Shown: one piece after another, positions 15,804-24,690 of the stretch
How positions within the stretch are numbered: position 1 is the first letter of the stretch
Layout: each line of letters starts with the position of its first letter
From: Chryseobacterium sp. Leaf404
GTDB lineage: Bacteria; Bacteroidota; Bacteroidia; Flavobacteriales; Weeksellaceae
Assembly (NCBI RefSeq): GCF_001424145.1
Contig: NZ_LMQM01000002.1
Coordinates: forward strand, 1 to 64,000
Length of the DNA stretch: 64,000 nucleotides
Direction of reading: 5' to 3'
Translations under genes and position numbers: made by a program
Notes under the pieces: model-generated
The model's database searches: none
What the model saw: the letters and a program-made list of their open reading frames with translations, nothing else
What the model was told of the DNA's origin: nothing

Positions 15804-17645
15804 ATGGAATTTCTAAATGGAATTAATGCATTAACACTGGTGTTTACTTCACTGCTCATTTTTGCAATCGCTTACCGTTTTTACGGAATTTTTCTTGCCA
15901 ATAAAGTATTGCGCCTGAACGACAAAAATACGACTCCCGCCGTAGAATTTGCCGACGGAAAAGATTATGTTGCGACCAATAAAAATGTGCTTTTCGGTCA
16001 TCATTTTGCTGCGATTGCCGCTGCAGGTCCGCTGGTAGGTCCCGTTCTTGCCGCACAGTTCGGTTATCTTCCTGGTGCCATCTGGATTCTGATCGGCTGC
16101 GTTCTGGGAGGTGGAGTCCACGATATGGTGGTGCTCTTTGCATCCGTGAGACACAAAGGTCAAAGTTTGGCAACCATCGCTTCAAAAGAAATTGGTAAAA
16201 CTACAGGAACAGTTGCCGGTTTTGCCATTCTGTTTATTCTTATTTTAACGCTTGCAGGGTTGTCTTTAGCCTGTATAAATGCGATGCATGAAGCTTCATG
16301 GTCGCTGTTTACTGTAGTTATTACCATGCCGATTGCGATTATCATGGGTTTGATTATGCGATACAGAAAAAATTCGGTAACGTTTGCCAGTATTTTGGGG
16401 GGTATTCTGTTGATTGCCGGAATCATTGGCGGTCATAATCTGATGCAGAACGAAACCATGAACAATATGTTTACCTGGGACATCACCACAATCTCTATAG
16501 CAATTCCTCTTTACGGATTTTTGGCTTCCGTGCTTCCGGTTTGGTTGCTTTTGGTTCCGAGAGATTATCTTTCAACTTATTTAAAAATCGGAACAATTAT
16601 TATGTTGGCGATAGGGGTGATTGTGATTCATCCAACCATTCAGATGCCCGCTTTGTCTGAATTTGTAAATGGTGGCGGTCCTGTAATCGGTGGCCCTGTT
16701 CTACCTTTTATATTTATTGTAATCGCCTGTGGAGCAATCTCAGGATTTCACGCGGTAATTGCAACAGGAACGACTCCAAAAATGCTGAATAGAGAAAAAG
16801 AAATTCTTTTCGTAGGGTACGGAGCGATGTTGGTTGAAGGTTTTGTTGCATTAATGGCACTTATCGCCGCATGTACGTTGATGCCGGGAGATTATTTTGC
16901 TATCAATACGCCAAAAGATACGTATGATGCCTTCCTGGCAACACATCCAGGTTTGCATGGTGTAGATATAGATTATTTTTCAGAAAGAATCGGTATTGAT
17001 CTGCACGGAAGAACGGGGGGTGCGGTTTCACTCGCTGTAGGGATGGCTCATATTTTCAACAAAATCCCATACATGGATCAGCTGATGGCTTATTGGTACA
17101 ACTTTGCGATCATGTTTGAAGCAGTATTTATTCTTACAGCCATCGATGCCGGAACGAGAGTCGGAAGATTCTTTTTACAGGAAATGCTGGGTTCAGTGAT
17201 TCCAAAATTCAATGATAAAAACTGGACTCCGGGAATTATCATCAGCAGTTTACTCTTTACTTTTGCCTGGGGATATTTGGTTTTCACCGGAAACGTGAGC
17301 AGCATCTGGCCACTCTTTGGAATCAGTAATCAGCTCCTTGCCGCATGTGGTTTGATTGTCTGCACCACGATGCTCATCCGTCTGAACCGCGGAAAATACG
17401 CCCTCTGCTCAGCAATTCCGGGAGTTTTTATGGCGATTATTACATTTTGGGCTGGCTATATTCAGGTGATGGATATTTATATTCCAAAGCAACAGTATTT
17501 ACTCGCGACTTTAGCGATTGTTGCCATGGTTTTAATGCTGGTAGTTTTTGTTGGAGCTTTCAGAAAATGGTATCAGCTGTTGCAGGTGAAAACATCGCAC
17601 ACTGATTTTTACGGGGAAAATGTGAAAGAGCTGGTGGAGAGATAA
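15804..17645 (+). CDS. cstA: Carbon starvation protein CstA
   Basis: Inner-membrane transporter of the CstA family (613 residues, about 16 hydrophobic segments), linked in enteric bacteria to peptide and pyruvate uptake during starvation. Typical segments are GHHFAAIAAAGPLVGPVLAAQFGY early (24 residues, around 50-75, quoted here only as family landmark GPLVGPVLAAQ), then SGFHAVIATGTTPKML and the late GISNQLLAA. Length and conservation are normal. It is a single gene; the 193-nt upstream gap has no exact consensus box that I can point to. A strong bidirectional terminator follows after 230 nt. Confidence 0.93.
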   Translation: MEFLNGINALTLVFTSLLIFAIAYRFYGIFLANKVLRLNDKNTTPAVEFADGKDYVATNKNVLFGHHFAAIAAAGPLVGPVLAAQFGYLPGAIWILIGCVLGGGVHDMVVLFASVRHKGQSLATIASKEIGKTTGTVAGFAILFILILTLAGLSLACINAMHEASWSLFTVVITMPIAIIMGLIMRYRKNSVTFASILGGILLIAGIIGGHNLMQNETMNNMFTWDITTISIAIPLYGFLASVLPVWLLLVPRDYLSTYLKIGTIIMLAIGVIVIHPTIQMPALSEFVNGGGPVIGGPVLPFIFIVIACGAISGFHAVIATGTTPKMLNREKEILFVGYGAMLVEGFVALMALIAACTLMPGDYFAINTPKDTYDAFLATHPGLHGVDIDYFSERIGIDLHGRTGGAVSLAVGMAHIFNKIPYMDQLMAYWYNFAIMFEAVFILTAIDAGTRVGRFFLQEMLGSVIPKFNDKNWTPGIIISSLLFTFAWGYLVFTGNVSSIWPLFGISNQLLAACGLIVCTTMLIRLNRGKYALCSAIPGVFMAIITFWAGYIQVMDIYIPKQQYLLATLAIVAMVLMLVVFVGAFRKWYQLLQVKTSHTDFYGENVKELVER

Positions 17646-17878
17646 TGTGGACGTTCTTTTTTCTTGAAATCAAAGATTCGACGTAGTCAAACAAAAGAGC
17701 CAATCCCGAAACTTCAGGACATGACTTGAAAACTCCGGCTAAAATTTCCAAATTGAATCCTCTTAGTCGTCGAACGTAAAGGTTTCGCGGAAAAAAGATA
17801 TCGTAAATTTTTAATTATTGCTGCCACTCAAACAGTATAGATTTTTTAAATCCTTCATTTTCAATTTATTTTAAAAAC

Positions 17879-17917
17879 AATAAAAGAGATACGAGGCAAT
17901 TTTGTATCTCTTTTATT
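17879..17917. terminator. Bidirectional terminator between cstA and the lipoprotein gene
   Basis: A perfect 14-bp stem, AATAAAAGAGATAC (17879-17892) with GTATCTCTTTTATT (17904-17917), has an 11-nt loop. T-rich sequence lies on both sides, serving the converging transcripts. Confidence 0.8.
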
Positions 17918-17925
17918 TTCATTTT

Positions 17926-18312
17926 TTATTCCTTAAGTCTTTTATAGATAGATGTGCAGCCTTCGTCACAGATAAAACTGCCATTTTTGTCGACCTCATC
18001 CAGAATTAATTTATTTCCTTTAATTTGATAAGAGTAAAAGGTACTGTCTTGCAGTTTAGAATTGAGCAAAACCACAAAATCTTTTTCGTTGATAAAAAAT
18101 CGGTCAGAAATCTGCTTCCCGTTTGTGTACTCTCTGTAATTTCCGTTGTTCTCAAAATTAATTACAATTTCAGAATCAAATTCATGTGAAATTATCTCTG
18201 CTCCGGTTCCATATCTGGATCCGCTGAGTTGCCAACTGCCGACAATTGTCGTGTTGTCATTACTCTGACAAGAAAAAAGCAGAATTAAAAATCCAATAAA
18301 CCCTTTTTTCAT
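17926..18312 (-). CDS. Small lipoprotein, lipocalin-like
   Basis: A 128-residue lipoprotein with lipobox ending FSC (Cys15). The body opens with VGSWQLSGSRYGTG and shows alternating strands ending in CTSIYKRL, a pattern like small Bacteroidota lipocalin-like proteins. Function is unknown. Its ATG overlaps the stop of the upstream hydrolase gene (ATGA), so both are translated from one mRNA and may share a cell-envelope role. Confidence 0.75.
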   Translation of the reverse strand: MKKGFIGFLILLFSCQSNDNTTIVGSWQLSGSRYGTGAEIISHEFDSEIVINFENNGNYREYTNGKQISDRFFINEKDFVVLLNSKLQDSTFYSYQIKGNKLILDEVDKNGSFICDEGCTSIYKRLKE

Positions 18313-19136
18313 CTTTTGATATTTTTAATTTTCTCTATCCTTTTAATTTCATTTAAAAGTAGAGGAAAAGCTGGAACTGCCATTCCGCCGTGATCGAAAC
18401 CGTCAAGTTCGTATAAGATCGTTTCTTTGTGACCTTTCAGTTTCATCATTCGCCACATATAAGCGTTTTCTTCATATCTGCCGAGAAGTTCTTTCTCACG
18501 GTCACCGGTAATTAAAAGCAAGGGCGGAGCATCAGATCTGATAAAATGCAGAGGTGCCATTTCATCGATTCTTGCATCCAGTTCCTCAATTCCTTTTTCT
18601 TTTCTTGTCGTAAAATGGGAAATCATCTGTCCGCTGAAGGGAATGATTCCTGCTAATTTATTGGCATCAATTTTATATTTATTCAGATATGATTTATCTA
18701 AACCTACCATCGAAGCGAGATATCCGCCCGCCGAATGTCCGGTTATAAAAATCAAATCTTCACTTCCGCCGTATTTTTTAATATTGTTAAAAACCCAAGC
18801 CGTCGCAGCTGCTGCGTCTTCAATATATTTCGGAGCCTTTACTTTTGGGGAAAGTCTGTAATTGACGGCTATAACAGCAACTCCTTTATTTTTAAGTTCA
18901 TCCGGAATGTGTTTTTCGCCACCCGTAATTCCGCCACCGTGAAACCAGATGATGGTTGAAAAATTCTTTACATCTTTCGGAACATAAACATCGAGAACAC
19001 ATCTTTCATTAATGTAAGAATCAGATTTATTTGTTTTTTCATCGTAATACTGAACGTTTGAAATGGTCTGATACTCCTGAGAAAATAGTAATATAGAATT
19101 AAAAATTACGAAGATAAGCGTGAGGAATTTTTTCAT
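18309..19136 (-). CDS. Exported alpha/beta-hydrolase (BD-FAE-like esterase)
   Basis: A 275-residue hydrolase with a signal peptide (MKKFLTLIFVIFNSILLFSQ). It has the oxyanion motif HGGG (WFHGGGITGG), a nucleophile in GHSAGG, an acid in LLLITGDREKELLG and a late His in ELDGFDHGGM. This is the bacterial feruloyl/acetyl-esterase type, probably acting in the periplasm. It is translationally coupled (4-nt overlap) to the lipoprotein gene at 17926. It resembles the esterase at 13449 in fold and targeting, but the two are not adjacent. Confidence 0.85.
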   Translation of the reverse strand: MKKFLTLIFVIFNSILLFSQEYQTISNVQYYDEKTNKSDSYINERCVLDVYVPKDVKNFSTIIWFHGGGITGGEKHIPDELKNKGVAVIAVNYRLSPKVKAPKYIEDAAAATAWVFNNIKKYGGSEDLIFITGHSAGGYLASMVGLDKSYLNKYKIDANKLAGIIPFSGQMISHFTTRKEKGIEELDARIDEMAPLHFIRSDAPPLLLITGDREKELLGRYEENAYMWRMMKLKGHKETILYELDGFDHGGMAVPAFPLLLNEIKRIEKIKNIKR

Positions 19137-19235
19137 TTTACAAATTTTGAACTTTAAATATACGAATTGTGATTTTTACCATTTTTTGATCGTAGCTAAA
19201 GATGAGATTGTTGTTAAAGATCTGCAATAGATTTT

Positions 19236-19503
19236 GACACATAAGTCACATAAGATTTAGATCAAAACTTTGCGTTGAAGAGAACACATTAGATTGAAAA
19301 TCGAAGATTTTCATGATGAGATTCAATTTCTCTGTGATTTTAGAATTATGAATTAAAGGTTTTGATTATCAAAATTTAAATCTGTGAAAATCCGCGAAAT
19401 CTGTGTATAATCAAATTGATTTGTCCTTTCAGCGCTCATGACTTATGTATGCCTAATTTCACAGGGCTTCACCCTGTGCTGATGAATGTCGCCACTTTGT
19501 GGC
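19236..19503. repeat. Intergenic repeat relics
   Basis: The 392-nt gap 19137-19528 holds no gene that I can see. It contains GACACATAAGTCACATAAG (19236-19254), which loosely resembles the AACCACAAAAGTCAC repeat at 33.6 kb. It also holds a perfect hairpin CACAGGG-CTTCA-CCCTGTG (19460-19478) and GCCAC-TTT-GTGGC (19491-19503). From memory the last pair looks like a dispersed Bacteroidota repeat. Confidence 0.5.
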
Positions 19504-19528
19504 TTGGGAAATCTAAAATCATTTTTTG

Positions 19529-20035
19529 TCAGGGAGCCTTTGGGGGTTCTAGCTCATTAGTCTTACTTCTAAAGTCAAATTTTCTTTGAGTTTCTATAAG
19601 TTTTAGAGATTTCTTAGTATTGTAAATCCAGGCAGCAAAATCAGTAAGTGATTTTGGTGCATTATCACTATGAACAATTATCTTTTTAAGCAAACCATCT
19701 TTATTGATAAAGAAACTTGAATGATTTCCATCCTGATAATTTTCAAAATAGATAGTATCAAAACTTTTAAAATTAATATTTTGAATAAAACTATCTAATT
19801 CTTTTTTCTGTAATTTATTAAGTTGAGATACATAATTTGTTTGACTGACAGGTTTTTTTAAATCATTTGCTGACCAATGTTCGCGAATGAAAACGGAATC
19901 GTTTGAAGGACTGAATTTTATCGAAAAATCTGTTTCAAAAGTATTCCCATATGAAAAATCAAATTCATTGAATTGTTGTTTTTTACAGTTTATAAGTAAA
20001 AACAAAACTGTTGAAATAAGAATTTTATTTTTCAT
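19529..20035 (-). CDS. Lipoprotein of unknown function
   Basis: I do not recognise a family. The 168-residue protein has a lipoprotein signal (MKNKILISTVLFLLINC, lipobox LINC) and a polar, strand-rich body with no catalytic motif. The region around NKLQKKELDSFIQNINFKSF is probably helical. It starts 21 nt after the stop of the helicase gene on the same strand and has no visible promoter, so it may be read through from that gene, although the functions look unrelated. Confidence 0.7.
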   Translation of the reverse strand: MKNKILISTVLFLLINCKKQQFNEFDFSYGNTFETDFSIKFSPSNDSVFIREHWSANDLKKPVSQTNYVSQLNKLQKKELDSFIQNINFKSFDTIYFENYQDGNHSSFFINKDGLLKKIIVHSDNAPKSLTDFAAWIYNTKKSLKLIETQRKFDFRSKTNELEPPKAP

Positions 20036-20056
20036 TATCTACTCTTAAAATTTAAT

Positions 20057-22393
20057 CTAAATCTTCGTCAGCTTAGCATATTTCAAAATCAAATTCTTTT
20101 CGCCTTCGTGCAGGAAAACTACTTTTGCTTTGATATTCTGAGGATCAGTTCCGTCTAAAAATGCAACTTCTCCAATCCCGAAACGGTCGTGTCTCACCTT
20201 GTCGCCCACTTCAATATCCTGCGAAGAGGCGCCGCTTGGATTGATGATTTTTGCAGTAGCAACAGGTTTTAGCTTTCTTGGTTCGGCAATCGGTTTGTCG
20301 TTTTCCGTTTTAGAAATTGTTTTCTTTTCTACTTTTTTGAAACTTCTGATCTCAGAAGGATGCTCATCAAAAATATTGGAGGTCACACCGGAATTGTTAA
20401 TAAATCGCTTCTCAATAGCAGGATTTAGGAATTCCAGATATTCACTGTCGATCTCACTTAAGAATCTTGAAGGTTCGGCATCGGTAATTTTCCCCCATTG
20501 AAATCTTGAGATGGCGTAAGAGAAAAATGCCTGTTTTTCGGCTCTGGTAAGGGCAACGTAAAACAAACGTCTTTCTTCTTCCAGATCTTCTCTGGTTGCC
20601 GAACTCATAAAACTCGGGAATAGATTTTCTTCCAGACCAACCAAATGCACGACGGGAAATTCAAGACCTTTTGAAAGGTGAATGGTCATTAAAGAAACCA
20701 TATCGTCTTCATCATTGTCTTTTTTCTGAGTATCTGCGGAAAGTGCTATATTTTCGAGGAAATTGGGCAAACTTGGGTCACCGTCTTCAATCTGCTGTTG
20801 CTCTTCAATGAAACCCTGCATCGAGTTCATCAATTCCTGAACGTTTTCTACGCGGGAAATGCCTTCAGGAGTCTGATCATCTTTTAAAAATTTAATCAAA
20901 CCACTTCGCTTAGCCACTTCCATGGCGACGCTGTACGCTGTTTCTGTTTTAAGTAAAACCTGAAATGCTTTAATCATCGCCCAAAAGTCGCTCAGTTTTG
21001 TTAAAACACCGTTGTTAAATTTCAACTGCGGTGCATACATTCCGAGATTGTCTAAAACTGCTGAAACTGGAATGTTTTGAGCATCTGCGAAGACAATTAA
21101 TCTGTTCTGAGTCGTTTCACCAATTCCTCTGGTAGGATAATTAATGACTCTCATCAACGCTTCAGAATCATTTTCATTCACCAAAAGACGCAGGTATCCA
21201 ATTAAATCTTTTACTTCTTTTCTTTGATAAAATGAAAGTCCGCCATACACCTTGTAAGGAATGTTTTTTCTTCTTAAAGCATCTTCAAACGCTCTCGTCT
21301 GTGAATTCGTTCTGTATAATATCGCAAAATCACGGAACATTTTCTGTTCAGTATTTCTAAGTTCCCAGATGTTTCCGGCAACGAAATTGGCTTCGTCAGC
21401 ATCTGAAAGGGAACGGTAGATTTTTATTTTTTCGCCTTCTTCGTTTTCACTGAAAACATTTTTCTTGAACTGCTGAAGGTTTTTAGAAATCACGACATTT
21501 GCGGCATTCACGATGTTTTGGGTGGAACGGTAATTTTGTTCCAGAGAAACCGTTACGGCTTCGGGATAATCTTTTTTGAAATTTAAAATATTGTAAATAT
21601 TCGCACCACGGAAAGAGTAAATCGACTGTGCATCGTCTCCCACCACACAAATGTTTTCAAATTTTGAGGCTAAAGCTTTCACAATCAAATACTGAGAGTG
21701 GTTCGTATCCTGATACTCATCTACCAGAATATACCTAAATCTGTCCTGATATTTTGCCAAAACTTCCGGAAATCTTGTCAGCAATTCGTTGGTTTTCAGC
21801 AATAAATCATCAAAATCCATCGACCCGTTTTTGTAGCATTGATCGACGTAACGCTGATAAATCTGACCGATGTGTTTCATATTCGCCTTTTCATCGGCTT
21901 CCATCAATTCGGGATTGTTGAAATAGGCTTTTACAGTGATGAGATTATTTTTATAATTGGATATTCTGGACTGAACTTTTTTGGGTTTGTATAAATCTGC
22001 ATCGATATTCATGTCTTTCAACACTTTTCTGATGACATTCAGGGCATCCTGCTGATCATAAATCGTGAAGTTGGAAGGATAGCCCAGATAATGCGCTTCA
22101 CTTCTCAGAATTCTGGCAAAAACTGAGTGAAAAGTTCCCATCCAAAGGCTTCTCGCATTGCTTTGTCCGACCACTTTTGCAATACGCTCCTTCATTTCCT
22201 TTGCTGCTTTGTTCGTAAAGGTCAACGCAAGAATATTGAAAGGATCGACGCCGTTTGTGATCAGATGGGCGATACGCATGGTAAGTACACGCGTCTTTCC
22301 CGAACCTGCTCCGGCAAGCACCATCAGCGGTCCGTCGAGTGTGGTAACGGCTTCAAATTGTGATTCATTCAGTCCTTTCAGATAATCCTCCAT
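20057..22393 (-). CDS. UvrD/PcrA-type DNA helicase
   Basis: Superfamily 1A 3'-5' helicase (778 residues) for DNA repair and replication support in the cytoplasm. Motif I is AGAGSGKT (27-34), motif II is VDEYQD near 225, and motif III lies around GDDAQSIYSFRGAN. Motif IV/V sequences include EQNYRS and SLMTIHLSKGLEFP, and motif VI is LFYVALTRA. The C-terminal end has the PcrA-like Tudor fold (VGDKVRHDRFGIGEV), which in PcrA/UvrD contacts RNA polymerase. It is a complete gene with a TAnnTTTG box 21 nt upstream. Confidence 0.93.
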   Translation of the reverse strand: MEDYLKGLNESQFEAVTTLDGPLMVLAGAGSGKTRVLTMRIAHLITNGVDPFNILALTFTNKAAKEMKERIAKVVGQSNARSLWMGTFHSVFARILRSEAHYLGYPSNFTIYDQQDALNVIRKVLKDMNIDADLYKPKKVQSRISNYKNNLITVKAYFNNPELMEADEKANMKHIGQIYQRYVDQCYKNGSMDFDDLLLKTNELLTRFPEVLAKYQDRFRYILVDEYQDTNHSQYLIVKALASKFENICVVGDDAQSIYSFRGANIYNILNFKKDYPEAVTVSLEQNYRSTQNIVNAANVVISKNLQQFKKNVFSENEEGEKIKIYRSLSDADEANFVAGNIWELRNTEQKMFRDFAILYRTNSQTRAFEDALRRKNIPYKVYGGLSFYQRKEVKDLIGYLRLLVNENDSEALMRVINYPTRGIGETTQNRLIVFADAQNIPVSAVLDNLGMYAPQLKFNNGVLTKLSDFWAMIKAFQVLLKTETAYSVAMEVAKRSGLIKFLKDDQTPEGISRVENVQELMNSMQGFIEEQQQIEDGDPSLPNFLENIALSADTQKKDNDEDDMVSLMTIHLSKGLEFPVVHLVGLEENLFPSFMSSATREDLEEERRLFYVALTRAEKQAFFSYAISRFQWGKITDAEPSRFLSEIDSEYLEFLNPAIEKRFINNSGVTSNIFDEHPSEIRSFKKVEKKTISKTENDKPIAEPRKLKPVATAKIINPSGASSQDIEVGDKVRHDRFGIGEVAFLDGTDPQNIKAKVVFLHEGEKNLILKYAKLTKI

Positions 22394-22414
22394 ACAGCAA
22401 AAAAATTAGGACTA

Positions 22415-22422
22415 CAAAGGTA
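22415..22422 (-). promoter_or_regulatory. -7 box of the helicase gene
   Basis: Reads TACCTTTG on the minus strand, 21 nt upstream of the ATG at 22393. Confidence 0.6.
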
Positions 22423-22459
22423 GGATTTTGGGGTGGGAATGCAAAAGGCTTAAAGCAAT

Positions 22460-23212
22460 TTAATCGTGGCCATATTCCTGTCGGGTAATATCTTTCCAGT
22501 CGCCGTTTTTGTACTGATAAAGTTTGACTACAGATTTCCTGGACATATTGTCTACGTCATAGCGATATTCTACAGAAACTTTATTTCCAACTTCATTTCT
22601 GATGTATAAACGGAGTGTGGTAAAATTGATATTGGGATACTGATCTATGAGTGTAATGTTTTCTTTACTGTTAAAAGGGTAATAATAAAACTGCTGTTGA
22701 TCCGGCGATCTGTCTTTATAAATTCCCGATTTTTGTCTTTTTGATTTTCTGTATATCTTTTTCAGTTTCGATTTTTCTCCATCTGAAGCTTTTTCGTAAA
22801 AGAAATATCCGAAAGTGGCATTTTGCGGAATCACATTTATTTTAAATTTTTTGACAATCTTTTTAATGTTTTTCGGAGTCCAAAAATTAGTATCATTGTA
22901 AACAGGATTTGCTGCCAGTTGCTCAAAACAGCATTTGCAGGGTTCCATATTAAAAATAGGTTTTTTCAACATATAATAATCCCTTATTTCAACCACTAGG
23001 CTAGGCTGTGTTAACTCTGTGCTGTCAATATCTGATATGATTTTTTCTGAAAGTCTGTCATAATTTACTCCCCGTGATTCCTTTTTCATCTGAAAATAAT
23101 CTGCAGAATCCTTCTTCTGAAGATTTTCGCATCTGGTCGAATCACTAAGTCGTTGACTCAAAAACAAAGTTGACCAAAAAAACAGCAGAGCAGAGGCGCG
23201 TAGTGGTTTCAT
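22460..23212 (-). CDS. Exported protein of unknown function
   Basis: I do not recognise this 250-residue protein. It begins with a likely signal peptide (MKPLRASALLFFWSTLFLSQ). It contains a cysteine cluster (MEPCKCCFEQL, about residues 93-103) and a basic patch around KLKKIYRKSKRQKS. The end is rich in aromatic strands. A metal- or disulfide-bearing periplasmic protein is possible but unproven. It lies upstream of the helicase gene on the same strand, separated by that gene's own -7 box, and is divergent from the M16 peptidase pair. Confidence 0.7.
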   Translation of the reverse strand: MKPLRASALLFFWSTLFLSQRLSDSTRCENLQKKDSADYFQMKKESRGVNYDRLSEKIISDIDSTELTQPSLVVEIRDYYMLKKPIFNMEPCKCCFEQLAANPVYNDTNFWTPKNIKKIVKKFKINVIPQNATFGYFFYEKASDGEKSKLKKIYRKSKRQKSGIYKDRSPDQQQFYYYPFNSKENITLIDQYPNINFTTLRLYIRNEVGNKVSVEYRYDVDNMSRKSVVKLYQYKNGDWKDITRQEYGHD

Positions 23213-23324
23213 GATTTTTTTTTAATATAATGAAGATAAATATACTTTTATTTCATTAAAAAATATTCTCTTTCTGTAACATTTAAAGTAAATTTACCAC
23301 CAATTGACAAAACAATTTCTATTT

Positions 23325-24638
23325 ATGAAAAAACGACTTCTTAGTGCTGCAGCGGCTGCTTTTTTTGGAGTAATGCTGAATGCACAACAAATCAAATTCG
23401 AAGAGTATGATTTACCAAACGGTTTGCACGTAATTCTTCATCAGGATAATTCTGCACCGGTAGTTACCACGGGGGTTATGTACCATGTTGGTGGTAAAGA
23501 TGAGACAAAAGGCAGAACTGGTTTTGCACACTTTTTCGAACACCTTTTGTTTGAAGGAACGCCAAATATTAAAAGAGGAGACTGGTTTAAGATTGTATCT
23601 TCAAACGGAGGACAGAATAATGCCAACACAACGATGGACAGAACGTATTACTACGAAACTTTCCCGTCAAACAACGAGCAGCTGGGTCTTTGGATGGAAG
23701 CCGAAAGACTTCGTCACGCTGAGATCAACCAGATTGGTGTAGACACTCAGAGAGAGGTGGTGAAAGAAGAGAAAAGACTGAGAATGGACAATCAGCCTTA
23801 CGGAAATCTGATGAATGCTATTCAGCAGAATCTTTTTACCAACCACCCTTACAGCGGCTCAGTAATTGGTTCTATCGACGATCTGAATGCAGCTAAATTA
23901 CAGGAGTTCAGAGATTTTTACAAGAAATTCTATGTTCCGAACAATGCTACCCTGGTAGTGGCAGGAGATATCAAGCCAGAGCAGACTAAAAAGTGGATTC
24001 AGGAATATTATGGCGGTTTACCTAAAGGGACAGTGACTCCTAAAAACTTCCCGAAAGAATCTCCTATCACTCAGGAAACAGAAAAAACGGTTACAGATCC
24101 TAATATTCAGCTACCTGCGTATATCTTCGCTTACAGAAGCCCTTCCAATAAAGAAAAAGATTCGTATATCTTAAATATGCTTTCGTCTTATCTGAGCAGC
24201 GGAAAATCTTCTATTCTGTACAAAAAATTAGTGGACCAGGAGAAAAAAGCTTTAGAAGTACAGGCTTTTAACCTTGGAATGGAAGATTACGGAGTGTTCG
24301 GGTTTTTTGCTATCCCAATGGGAACTACAGAAAGAAAAACTTTGCAGACAGACATCGATGCTGAAATCAAAAAACTTCAGACGACTTTAATTTCTCAGGA
24401 AGATTACCAAAAACTTCAGAATAAGTTTGAAAATCAGTTTGTAAATTCAAATTCAAGTATTCAGGGGATTGCAGCTTCATTGGCTACAAACCATGTGTTG
24501 ATGGGAGATACCAATTTAATCAATAAAGAAATTGATATCTACAGATCGATCACAAAACAGGATTTGCAGAATGCTGCCAAAAAGTATCTGAATTCTAACC
24601 AAAGAGTAATCATTAATTACGTACCTGAAAAAAAATAA
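23325..24638 (+). CDS. M16 zinc peptidase, active subunit, exported
   Basis: An exported metallopeptidase of the pitrilysin/M16 family (437 residues from the ATG at 23325; an upstream TTG is less likely). The signal peptide (LLSAAAAAFFGVMLNAQ) is followed by the inverted zinc motif His69-Phe-Phe-Glu72-His73. A distal glutamate in REVVKEEKR, about 75 residues on, completes the site. Together with the next gene, which lacks the zinc motif, it forms an active/inactive pair as in mitochondrial-processing-peptidase-like heterodimers. Substrates are probably peptides in the periplasm; this is inferred. Confidence 0.92.
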   Translation: MKKRLLSAAAAAFFGVMLNAQQIKFEEYDLPNGLHVILHQDNSAPVVTTGVMYHVGGKDETKGRTGFAHFFEHLLFEGTPNIKRGDWFKIVSSNGGQNNANTTMDRTYYYETFPSNNEQLGLWMEAERLRHAEINQIGVDTQREVVKEEKRLRMDNQPYGNLMNAIQQNLFTNHPYSGSVIGSIDDLNAAKLQEFRDFYKKFYVPNNATLVVAGDIKPEQTKKWIQEYYGGLPKGTVTPKNFPKESPITQETEKTVTDPNIQLPAYIFAYRSPSNKEKDSYILNMLSSYLSSGKSSILYKKLVDQEKKALEVQAFNLGMEDYGVFGFFAIPMGTTERKTLQTDIDAEIKKLQTTLISQEDYQKLQNKFENQFVNSNSSIQGIAASLATNHVLMGDTNLINKEIDIYRSITKQDLQNAAKKYLNSNQRVIINYVPEKK

Positions 24639-24690
24639 TTATTTAGAAATATCCAGTTTTTAAATTATTATATCCTTTAAATTTTTACAA

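Noticed and set aside
17646..17878. tRNA or other RNA gene between cstA and its terminator
   Set aside because: No cloverleaf or paired arms could be found; only short unpaired GC words.
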